Shown in pieces: positions 1-5,851 of a stretch of 6,512 nucleotides of DNA (its first letter is position 1; every line of letters begins with the position of its first letter). This stretch comes from Verrucomicrobiota bacterium (GTDB lineage: Bacteria; Verrucomicrobiota; Verrucomicrobiia; Opitutales; UBA953). A program made the translations under genes and the position numbers. Below the pieces are notes generated by a model, which saw only the letters and a list, made by a program, of their open reading frames with translations, did no database searches and was not told the origin of the DNA. The stretch spans positions 1-6,512 of the forward strand of contig RGES01000076.1 of NCBI GenBank assembly GCA_009917805.1, in the 5' to 3' direction.

Positions 1-1245
1 GCGTAGCGCGTGGGCCAGGTGGGCGGCGGCGCGGGCGCGGGCGTCGTATTCCGCGACGGTCTTGGCGTCGGTCGGTACCGCGACCTTCTGGATCCCGTTG
101 CGCACGTTGGCGACGAAGAGCTGCCCGTCGCGCACCCGCACGGCGCCCGGATACCAGCCGGTGGGAATCAGCTTCGGCGCGGACTTGGGAGCGAGAAGGT
201 CGAGGCAGGCGACGGCGTTGATGCCGGCGTTGGCCGCGTAGAGCGTCTTGCCGTCGGCCGAGAGCGCGAGTCCGTCGGTCAGCATGCCCCAGGGCAGGTC
301 GTGGTCGGGCTTGGTGTCCAAGGTCCGGACGACCTTGCGCGTCTTCGTGTCGACCACGCTGACGCTGTCGCCGCCGACGTTGGCGACGAACAGGCGCTGG
401 CGGGCGGCGTCGAGCAGGACTTCCGAAGGGTGGAGGCCGACTTCGGCCCGCCCGATTTCGCGTAAGGCGGACGCGCCGACGTCGACGAAGCTGAGCGTGC
501 CGCGCAGGGCGACTGTGCGCTTGTCGACGGCGACCATCGTGCCTCCGGAGGCTTCGGCGAGGTCTTCGGATCCCGGCGCATTGCCACCGAAATTCGAGAC
601 ATAGGCGGTCTTGCCGTCGGCCGAAAGCGCGACGCCGTACGGACAGACGCCGACGGCGACGGTGGTGACGACCTTGCCGCTGGCCAGGTCGACCATGGCC
701 AGCTGGTTGGCCATCGAAAGGGCGACGAGGGCTCGCTTGCCGTCGGCGGTGAGGGCGATGCCCAGCGGGTTGACGTTCTTGGCGCCGCCCGAGACGTCGA
801 TCGAGGCGCCCCAGGCGATCTTGCCGTCCGCCGTGACCGTGGCACGGTAGAGGTGGGTGCGGCCGCCGGAGACGAGCACGCTGGCGCCGTCTTGGGCGAC
901 GGCCAGGCCGTGCATGGAGCCGCCGGCCTTCGCGATCGGATAGTCGGCTTTCTGGATGAGCTTCATCGTCGCGGCATCGAGGCTCGCGAGCACGGTGGTG
1001 GTCTTGACCAGCAGGATCTTCCCGCCTTGGGCGAATTCGACCGCCAGCAGTCGCCCGGGTACGTCGACCAGCTGGCCGGCCGGGTCTAGCTGTTGTCCGC
1101 TATAGACCATCTTGTTATCGGCTGGGCGTTCGTTCATCCAAGCCTCGTCGCGTACCGGCGCGTGGCCGGAAGCGACAGGCTTGTCGGCGGCGGGTACCGT
1201 CAGCGCGACGAGCAGACATAGCAGGGCGGGGTGGGCCTTGTTCAT
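1..1245 (-). CDS. Exported YncE/YVTN-type beta-propeller protein, C-terminus cut by window edge
   Basis: An uninterrupted 415-codon reading frame starts at the ATG at 1245-1243 and reaches base 1 without a stop, so the C-terminus is missing. The N-terminus is a plausible Sec signal peptide: MNKAHP, then a hydrophobic ALLCLLVALTVPAA, with likely cleavage near residue 20. No good lipobox is visible. The rest carries propeller-blade strands of the YncE/YVTN kind: LTADGKRALVAL (about 165-176), LSADGKTAYVSNFGGN (207-222), LFVANVGGDSVSVVDT (285-300), LSADGKTLYAANAG (328-341) and LFVANVRNG (376-384). IPTGWYPGAV (360-369), followed by a stretch ending in AEYDARARAAAHLAHALR, resembles the end of the propeller in YncE/alkaline-phosphatase fusion proteins, so a phosphoesterase domain may follow outside the window; this is inference. 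The protein is probably periplasmic. Its substrate is unknown. It is divergent from nagB. No clear ribosome binding site precedes the ATG. Confidence 0.85.
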   Translation of the reverse strand, partial: MNKAHPALLCLLVALTVPAADKPVASGHAPVRDEAWMNERPADNKMVYSGQQLDPAGQLVDVPGRLLAVEFAQGGKILLVKTTTVLASLDAATMKLIQKADYPIAKAGGSMHGLAVAQDGASVLVSGGRTHLYRATVTADGKIAWGASIDVSGGAKNVNPLGIALTADGKRALVALSMANQLAMVDLASGKVVTTVAVGVCPYGVALSADGKTAYVSNFGGNAPGSEDLAEASGGTMVAVDKRTVALRGTLSFVDVGASALREIGRAEVGLHPSEVLLDAARQRLFVANVGGDSVSVVDTKTRKVVRTLDTKPDHDLPWGMLTDGLALSADGKTLYAANAGINAVACLDLLAPKSAPKLIPTGWYPGAVRVRDGQLFVANVRNGIQKVAVPTDAKTVAEYDARARAAAHLAHALR

Positions 1246-1379
1246 GGGATAGCAGTAGGATGTCGTGATGGAGGGGACAAGCCGTGTCGCAGGTTTATTT
1301 GGCTGATTCCTGCCAAATGCCGGAGGTTCGACGCTTGCCCGTACACGGCCGCGGGACAGAGTCGGCAGACCCTTATTCC
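1246..1379. promoter_or_regulatory. Divergent intergenic region between propeller gene and nagB
   Basis: This 134-bp gap lies between two divergent start codons, so it must hold the control signals of both genes unless transcription begins inside a coding region. I find no convincing -35/-10 pair on either strand. A GGAGGGG sequence at 1270-1276 reads as a Shine-Dalgarno site on the plus strand, 7 nt before an in-frame GTG at 1284. The only other clear structure is the inverted repeat at 1297-1318. Read as nagB codons, 1284-1379 has about 62% G/C in third positions (20 of 32 codons), clearly lower than nagB itself, which argues that it is mostly non-coding. Confidence 0.5.
1297..1318. promoter_or_regulatory. 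Perfect 7-bp inverted repeat, candidate operator
   Basis: The arms ATTTGGC (1297-1303) and GCCAAAT (1312-1318) are exact reverse complements, separated by 8 nt. It lies 62 bp before the preferred nagB start and 52 bp from the start of the divergent propeller gene. The arms are more AT-rich than the surroundings. Size and symmetry would suit a dimeric repressor; as RNA it would form a 7-bp hairpin with an 8-nt loop. It does not match the operators I know for NagC or for GntR-type NagR/DasR, so the cognate regulator is unknown. Function is inferred from position only. Confidence 0.4.
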
Positions 1380-2120
1380 ATGAAGATCCAGAAACTCAAA
1401 GATGCCGCGGCCATGGGCCAGGCCGCATCCGCCCATGGCGCCAAGGTGCTCCGCGAGGTCTTGGCCAGGAAGGGTCGCGCGAACATCATCGTCGCCACCG
1501 GCGCCAGCCAGTTCGAGACGCTCAAGTGCCTCGTCAAGGAGCCCGGCATCGACTGGTCCAAGGTCACCGTCTTCCACCTCGACGAATATGTCGGCCTGCC
1601 GGAGTCCCATGGGGCGAGCTTCCGCAAGTATCTGCGCGAACGTTTCATCAGTCAGCTGCCCGCCCGGCCGGAGTTCATCCCGGTCGACGGCGACGCCAAG
1701 GATCTGGCCGCCGAACTCAAGCGCCTGAACGACCGCATCACCGCCTGCCCGATCGACCTTTGCTTCGCCGGCATCGGCGAGAATTCGCACCTTGCGTTCA
1801 ACGATCCGCCCGCCGACTTCGCGACCGAAGTGCCGTACATCGTGGTGAACCTCGATCACGCCTGCCGCCAGCAGCAGTTCGGCGAGGGCTGGTTCCCGAC
1901 CTTCGACGACGTGCCGAAGCAGGCGATCTCGATGTCGATCCGCCAGATCATGAAGAGCGCGTGCATCATCCTGTCCGTGCCCGACAAGCGCAAGGCCGCC
2001 GCCGTCAAGGGCACCGTCGAAGGTCCCGTGACGCCGACCTGCCCCGCTTCGATCGTCCAGCGGCACGCCGACTGCACGCTGTACGTCGACGAAGCCGCCG
2101 CTTCGGAGCTCGCCCGCTGA
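1380..2120 (+). CDS. nagB: Glucosamine-6-phosphate deaminase
   Basis: Converts glucosamine-6-phosphate to fructose-6-phosphate plus ammonia in the cytoplasm, the last amino-sugar-specific step of GlcNAc catabolism. The 246-residue product is close to B. subtilis NagB (about 242) and shorter than the E. coli enzyme (266). Visible motifs are the phosphate-binding loop VATGASQFETL (38-48), VFHLDEYVGLP with catalytic Asp68 (64-74), GIGENSHLAFNDPP with His137 (131-144), and a C-terminal block VKGTVEGPVTPTCPAS with Lys205 just before it. Compared with E. coli, Asp141 is Asn135 here and Glu148 is Asp142; a GENGHLAFNDPP-type loop is familiar in a broad subfamily annotated as deaminases. I chose ATG 1380 because homologous N-termini begin near MKIQKLKD. 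An upstream in-frame GTG at 1284 has a better Shine-Dalgarno site and would add 32 residues. nagA follows after 4 bp. Confidence 0.9.
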   Translation: MKIQKLKDAAAMGQAASAHGAKVLREVLARKGRANIIVATGASQFETLKCLVKEPGIDWSKVTVFHLDEYVGLPESHGASFRKYLRERFISQLPARPEFIPVDGDAKDLAAELKRLNDRITACPIDLCFAGIGENSHLAFNDPPADFATEVPYIVVNLDHACRQQQFGEGWFPTFDDVPKQAISMSIRQIMKSACIILSVPDKRKAAAVKGTVEGPVTPTCPASIVQRHADCTLYVDEAAASELAR

Positions 2121-2124
2121 TTCC

Positions 2125-3282
2125 GTGTCCGCCCCTTCGTCCCAGCGCATCCTTGGCCGCGATCCGTCGACGGGCAAGGGCATCGCGGTCACGACCGAGG
2201 GCGGCGTGGTCAGGGCGGTCGACTTGCTGGAGCATGGTGAAACGCAATGGCTGAGCGCGGGCTTCGTCGACTTGCAGGTCAACGGCTATGCCGGACATGA
2301 CCTCAACGGGACGACGCTCGACGTCGCCACCGTCCGCGCCCTTTGTCAGGCGTTGCTGAAGGTCGGCGTGACGACCTTCCTGCCCACGCTCATCACCGCG
2401 CCTGAGACCCGGATCGTCGCTGCCCTGCGAACGATCCGTGAAGCCTGCGCGCAGCATCCTGACGTCGCCGCGATGGTCGCCGGTATCCATGTCGAAGGTC
2501 CGCATATCGCGCCTGAGGACGGGCCGCGCGGCGCCCACCCGGCCGCCGATGTGCGGCCGCCTTCGGTCGCCGAGTTCGACCGTTGGCAGCAAGCCGCCGG
2601 CGGTCTCGTGAAATTGGTCACGCTTTCTCCGCACTGGTCGGAAGCGCCGGCCTACGTCCGTCATCTCGTAAAGTCCGGCGTGACGGTCTCGCTTGGGCAC
2701 ACTTCCGCGGATGCCGCGCAGCTCGCCGCCGCGGTCGAGGCGGGCGCGACCCTTTCCACGCACCTCGGCAACGGTTCACACGCGATGCTGAACCGTCGTC
2801 ATAATCACCTTTGGCCCCAGTTGGCGGAGGATCGCCTCACCTCGATGTTCATCGCCGATGGTCATCACCTCACGCCGGCGCAGCTCAAGGCCATGCTCAG
2901 GGCCAAGGGGCTCGGCCGTTCGGTGGTGGTTTCCGATACCGTGGCGTTGGGCGGTCTGCCTGCGGGCAAATACCAGACCCCGGTCGGCGGCAAGGTGGAG
3001 CTGAAGTCCGATGGTTTCCTGGCGATCGATGACGGTACCGGTAATTATCTCGCAGGGGCGGCGTTGCCGCTGACCGCGGCCATTCCGGTGTTGGTGAATC
3101 AGGTCGGCCTGACTTTGGGCGAAGCGGTCGTGCTGATGACTTCGGCCCCGGGCCGACAGGTCGGGGGCAGGGGAGTCCTGGAGGTCGGCCAGCCGGCTGA
3201 TCTCGTCGCTTTCCGATGGGATGGAGCTTCGGCACGGCCCGATGTGGCCGCCGTCTGGTTGCGCGGGAACCGCGTCGTCTGA
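2125..3282 (+). CDS. nagA: N-acetylglucosamine-6-phosphate deacetylase
   Basis: Hydrolyses N-acetylglucosamine-6-phosphate to glucosamine-6-phosphate and acetate, supplying NagB. It is an amidohydrolase-superfamily TIM barrel; its 385 residues match E. coli NagA (382). Visible in order: GFVDLQVNGYAG (46-57), with the Gln/Asn pair found in E. coli NagA in place of the usual HxH; GIHVEGPHIAPEDGPRGAH (120-138) with metal ligand Glu124; SLGHTSADAAQ (189-199) with His192; STHLGNG (211-217) with His213; FIADGHHLTP (242-251) with substrate-binding His247; VVSDTVALGG (268-277) with catalytic Asp271; YLAGAALPL (308-316). The set corresponds to Glu131, His195, His216, His251 and Asp273 of E. coli, so the enzyme should be active with one metal. 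THLGNG replaces E. coli THLYNAM, marking a divergent subgroup. The GTG start lies 4 bp after the nagB stop without an evident Shine-Dalgarno site, so translation is probably coupled. Confidence 0.93.
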   Translation: MSAPSSQRILGRDPSTGKGIAVTTEGGVVRAVDLLEHGETQWLSAGFVDLQVNGYAGHDLNGTTLDVATVRALCQALLKVGVTTFLPTLITAPETRIVAALRTIREACAQHPDVAAMVAGIHVEGPHIAPEDGPRGAHPAADVRPPSVAEFDRWQQAAGGLVKLVTLSPHWSEAPAYVRHLVKSGVTVSLGHTSADAAQLAAAVEAGATLSTHLGNGSHAMLNRRHNHLWPQLAEDRLTSMFIADGHHLTPAQLKAMLRAKGLGRSVVVSDTVALGGLPAGKYQTPVGGKVELKSDGFLAIDDGTGNYLAGAALPLTAAIPVLVNQVGLTLGEAVVLMTSAPGRQVGGRGVLEVGQPADLVAFRWDGASARPDVAAVWLRGNRVV

Positions 3283-3283
3283 C

Positions 3284-3336
3284 GCGAGGCTTGGACATCG
3301 ATAAAATCGATGCCGCCTGCTTAACCTAAGCCTCGC
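3284..3336 (+). terminator. Nested inverted repeats after nagA, possible terminator
   Basis: The element begins one base after the nagA stop. Outer arms GCGAGGCTT (3284-3292) and AAGCCTCGC (3328-3336) are perfectly complementary and extend inward by one G-U and one G-C pair, giving an 11-pair stem. Inside, CATCGAT (3296-3302) and ATCGATG (3306-3312) form a 7-bp hairpin with an AAA loop. No run of U follows (only TTCGGGAGGG), so it is not a classical intrinsic terminator. It could still end the nagBA transcript, protect its 3' end, or act in the leader of the next gene. It is too symmetrical to be chance background in my judgement, but its role is inferred. Confidence 0.45.
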
Positions 3337-3366
3337 TTCGGGAGGGATTGCGGTCAGATTTTCCGC

Positions 3367-4560
3367 ATGGCCATCGACGAACTGTTAGGCGTGATCGCGG
3401 CTTTCGCGTTCTTCGCCTTCCTCATCTACCTGCCGATTCGTTTCTTCATCCTGATCGGTCAGGTGAAGTCGCTCGAGCGGCGGTTCATGACCCTGGCTGA
3501 TCGCATGCCGATCACGCCGTCCGCCAAGCCTTCCGAGCCCGCGGTGCCGGCTCCGGTTGCCCCGGTTGCGGTCCCCGTCGTGGCTCCCGCCGCTGTTCCT
3601 GTCCCTCCCGTCGCCCCTCCGCCTCTGCCGGTACGGGCGGCATCGAGCGCACCTGCGCGATCCATGCCGGCTCCCGTGCCTGATCCGCTGTTCGCCCGCT
3701 TGCGCGACCTGGGTCTGCTGCCGCCGGCCGACCTCAAGGGGGAGTATGCCCTCGGCGCTTGGTGGGCCGTACGTGTCGGCGGCCTGCTCGCCGTCGCCGC
3801 CGTCGTCTTCCTCGGTATCTGGCTGAACCTTCGTTCGACCATTCCTCCGCTCGTCCGCGTGCTCGAGGTCGCCTTGGTCGGGGCTGGTCTTTTCTGGGGC
3901 GGCGTCCGTCTTTCCGCGCAGCGTAAGGATCTCGGGGAAGTGCTGGCCGCAGCCGGTCTCGCCGTCTGGCAGTTCGCGGCCTGGGCCACCTATGGCTTGG
4001 ACAAGATGCGTCTCTTCGAAGGGCCTGCCCAGGCGGCGTTGGTTCAGTTCGTGGTCGCCGCCGTCGTCGCCGCCTTGGCGCTCTGGCGAGGCAGCAAGCT
4101 TTTCGGCCAGCTCGCCGTCGTGTTCGCCGCGGTGGCCGTGTATTTCTCCATCGGCATCGGGACCGAGCCTTGGCCGACCGCGACTGGCGCCGGCTTGGTC
4201 GCGCTGTTGGGCGTGCTCCTGATGGTCCGTGGCCCGTGGGGTTCGGCCGGCGTGCTCGGCCTGATCGGTTCGCAGGCCTGCCTGCTGTTTCTCTACGACG
4301 CGATGCCGACGAAGGACGCGAACTCGCCCTCGGTTCGTTCCTGGCGCTCTGGTTGGGAGAGCGCTTGGTCAAGGACGATGCCGTGCTGCTGGGGCGCGAT
4401 GCCCGCTCGGCCTTCCAGCTCGCGAGTTTCTTCGCTCCGGCGTTCCTGTCGCTATTCCTGGCGACCGGCGGCGACAACGACCGCGCGACGGTCTCCCTGC
4501 TCATCGCCGCCGTGGCGGCCATCGCCGGTTACGCGGAGCAGCGACGAAGCCGTCTCGTGA
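3367..4560 (+). CDS. DUF2339-like membrane protein, N-terminal part (frameshifted after about base 4320)
   Basis: This is the front part of a large integral membrane protein resembling the DUF2339 family, whose function is unknown. Residues 5-31 form a membrane segment, 32-47 a short charged helix, and about 52-105 a Pro/Ala/Val-rich linker. About seven further hydrophobic segments follow between 135 and 310, in the family pattern: WWAVRVGGLLAVAAVVFLGI, then VRVLEVALVGAGLFWGG, then VLAAAGLAVWQFAAWATYGL. After residue 319 (base 4323) the frame turns Arg/Ser/Pro/Trp-rich and non-hydrophobic and stops at 4560; the hydrophobic sequence continues in the -1 frame. So 4324-4560 of this frame is probably not native coding sequence. 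No upstream in-frame start exists near ATG 3367. A GGGAGGG at 3340-3346 sits 20 nt before it, too far for a normal Shine-Dalgarno site. Confidence 0.75.
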   Translation: MAIDELLGVIAAFAFFAFLIYLPIRFFILIGQVKSLERRFMTLADRMPITPSAKPSEPAVPAPVAPVAVPVVAPAAVPVPPVAPPPLPVRAASSAPARSMPAPVPDPLFARLRDLGLLPPADLKGEYALGAWWAVRVGGLLAVAAVVFLGIWLNLRSTIPPLVRVLEVALVGAGLFWGGVRLSAQRKDLGEVLAAAGLAVWQFAAWATYGLDKMRLFEGPAQAALVQFVVAAVVAALALWRGSKLFGQLAVVFAAVAVYFSIGIGTEPWPTATGAGLVALLGVLLMVRGPWGSAGVLGLIGSQACLLFLYDAMPTKDANSPSVRSWRSGWESAWSRTMPCCWGAMPARPSSSRVSSLRRSCRYSWRPAATTTARRSPCSSPPWRPSPVTRSSDEAVS

Positions 4561-5846
4561 GCGAAGTCCTGCTCTTGGCGGCCGTCGGCTTCGTCGGCGC
4601 CGGACTGGCTTGGCTGGTCGACCCGCACCTCGTCTGGCTGATCTGGGCGCTGGCCGCCGCCGCGACCTTGGTCGTCGGCACCCGTACGCGTTCGGAGCTC
4701 GTCCGATGGGCTTCGGAGGCCCTCGCCGGCGTCGCGTTCTTCGCTTTCATCGACCACCCTCCGGCGAAGCCTTGGATGGGGTTGGCCGGCATCGCCGCTT
4801 TCGGCCTGCTGCTTGGTTTCCGCGAAGATTGGGACCGCGTGTCGGGTTGGCAGCAGCTCCGGCGTGTCCTTGGCATCCTCGGCGTCGCGGGCGTCGTGCT
4901 GGCCGTGCAGCAGGATCTGCCGAAGGCGGATAGCGGTTGGCCATGGGTCGTGCTGCTCCTGGTCGCCGCGCTCCGTTTCCGCCCCGCGCTGCTCTGGGCC
5001 GCGGCTCCCGCGTACCTCCTCACCTCGGTGATCACGGTCTTCTGGCGTCCGCTCGTGGGCGGCGTCTACGGGTGGGCTGCCTGCTGGTCCGCCTTGGTGA
5101 TCGCGATCAACGTCTTCGCCTTATGGCGACTGATCGGCCGGGAAGAGGCCGGCAGCGGGAGCCTGCGCTACGTCCTGGCGTTGGTCACGGCGGTCGTCGC
5201 CTACGCCTTCTGCGCGCATCTGGCGGGCCTCGTCTTCACTTCGTCGACGGATAACTGGTCGCCGAACGCATGGCGGCTCGCCGCGATCTGGAGCCTGGGC
5301 GGAGCGCTGCTCGTCGCGTTGACCGCCCTCTGGCGCCGGCTCGGAGCCAGGCCGCAGGACCTTTCCCTCTCGGTTTTCGGGGCGCTGGTCGGCTTCGTCA
5401 TTCAGGGTGTCGTCGCCACCGGTGCCGGAATCACGAAGCTCGGGTTGGCGCACTCTCCTTTCATCCTGCTTGGCCTGGCCGGCCTGCTCCATGTCCTCGC
5501 CGTCCACACGAAGGAGCAGGGCGGATGGGGCGCGGTGCAGCGCGCCGTCCTCGGTGCCGTCGCCCTCCTCATCGCTTACGTCATGCTGGCGTTTCTCCCC
5601 GGTGCCGGCGTCTCGCTCTTCTGGGCGTTGGCCGCGCTGCTGACCTTCGTGCTCGGCCATCTGCTGGCGACGCGTTCGTTCCGCATGATCGGCTTGGTCG
5701 GCCTGGGCGTGGCGACGATGCGCGTGCTCTCGCACGACATCACCGACCTGCTGGGGCGGATCGCCGCCTGCGGCGCCATGGCGGTCGCGTTCTTCGGCAT
5801 CGCCTGGCTGTACGGACGCATCACTTCCGACCAACGGAACGGCTGA
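4170..5846 (+). CDS. DUF2339-like membrane protein, C-terminal part (other side of the frameshift)
   Basis: This is the remainder of the same gene, in the frame one base back. The open frame begins at ATG 4170, but its first 50 residues contain 12 Arg, lack membrane segments and overlap good coding sequence of the other frame, so they are a shadow. Native-looking sequence starts at residue 51-52 (base 4320-4323) with LALGSFLALWLGERL, then many hydrophobic segments separated by short charged loops. The end (about residues 485-550), SLFWALAALLTFVLGHLL through MIGLVGLGVATMRVLSHD and LLGRIAACGAMAVAFFGIAWLYGRI, resembles the usual DUF2339 C-terminus, where a conserved Asp and a final Tyr-x-Arg are typical. 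Joined to the first part, the protein would be about 825 residues, normal for the family. If it is translated alone, an internal GTG such as 4383 would be needed. The amidohydrolase gene follows after 5 bp. Confidence 0.75.
   Translation: MADRDWRRLGRAVGRAPDGPWPVGFGRRARPDRFAGLPAVSLRRDADEGRELALGSFLALWLGERLVKDDAVLLGRDARSAFQLASFFAPAFLSLFLATGGDNDRATVSLLIAAVAAIAGYAEQRRSRLVSEVLLLAAVGFVGAGLAWLVDPHLVWLIWALAAAATLVVGTRTRSELVRWASEALAGVAFFAFIDHPPAKPWMGLAGIAAFGLLLGFREDWDRVSGWQQLRRVLGILGVAGVVLAVQQDLPKADSGWPWVVLLLVAALRFRPALLWAAAPAYLLTSVITVFWRPLVGGVYGWAACWSALVIAINVFALWRLIGREEAGSGSLRYVLALVTAVVAYAFCAHLAGLVFTSSTDNWSPNAWRLAAIWSLGGALLVALTALWRRLGARPQDLSLSVFGALVGFVIQGVVATGAGITKLGLAHSPFILLGLAGLLHVLAVHTKEQGGWGAVQRAVLGAVALLIAYVMLAFLPGAGVSLFWALAALLTFVLGHLLATRSFRMIGLVGLGVATMRVLSHDITDLLGRIAACGAMAVAFFGIAWLYGRITSDQRNG
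4300..4335 (+). other. Frameshift zone in the DUF2339-like gene
   Basis: Upstream the hydrophobic protein reads in the frame of base 3367 (through LLFLYDAMPTKDAN); downstream it reads in the frame of base 4170 (LALGSFLALWLG). Moving from the first to the second frame equals the loss of one base, or a gain of two, within this stretch, most simply around 4320-4323. There is no X-XXY-YYZ slippery heptamer and no homopolymer longer than three, so programmed -1 frameshifting has no visible support. A genuine inactivating mutation or a sequencing/assembly error are the simpler readings. Confidence 0.7.
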
Positions 5847-5851
5847 TCCTC

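Noticed and set aside
279..845. 188-codon minus-strand frame rich in Arg, Ser and Pro
   Set aside because: It is a shifted-frame shadow of the propeller gene, whose proper minus-strand frame is open across all of 1-1245 and has signal peptide and blade motifs.
1246..1280. Possible promoter for the propeller gene: TTGTCC, 17 bp, TACTGC on the minus strand, ending 6 bp before the ATG
   Set aside because: The -10 hexamer is a poor match and would require an almost leaderless transcript; too weak to annotate.
1242..2282. 346-codon open frame on the minus strand opposite nagB and the start of nagA
   Set aside because: It lies fully antisense to nagB and nagA with their clear family motifs, and its protein is rich in Arg, Gly, Asp and His with no recognisable domain. 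Long antisense frames are expected in GC-rich genes.
4290..4340. Programmed -1 ribosomal frameshift producing the full DUF2339 protein
   Set aside because: No slippery heptamer, no upstream Shine-Dalgarno-like stimulator and no obvious downstream hairpin are visible, so mutation or sequence error is favoured.
5121..5834. 237-codon minus-strand frame opposite the DUF2339 C-terminal part
   Set aside because: The product is Arg/Asp/Gln/Glu-rich and lacks hydrophobic core or motifs; the sense strand encodes a coherent membrane protein.
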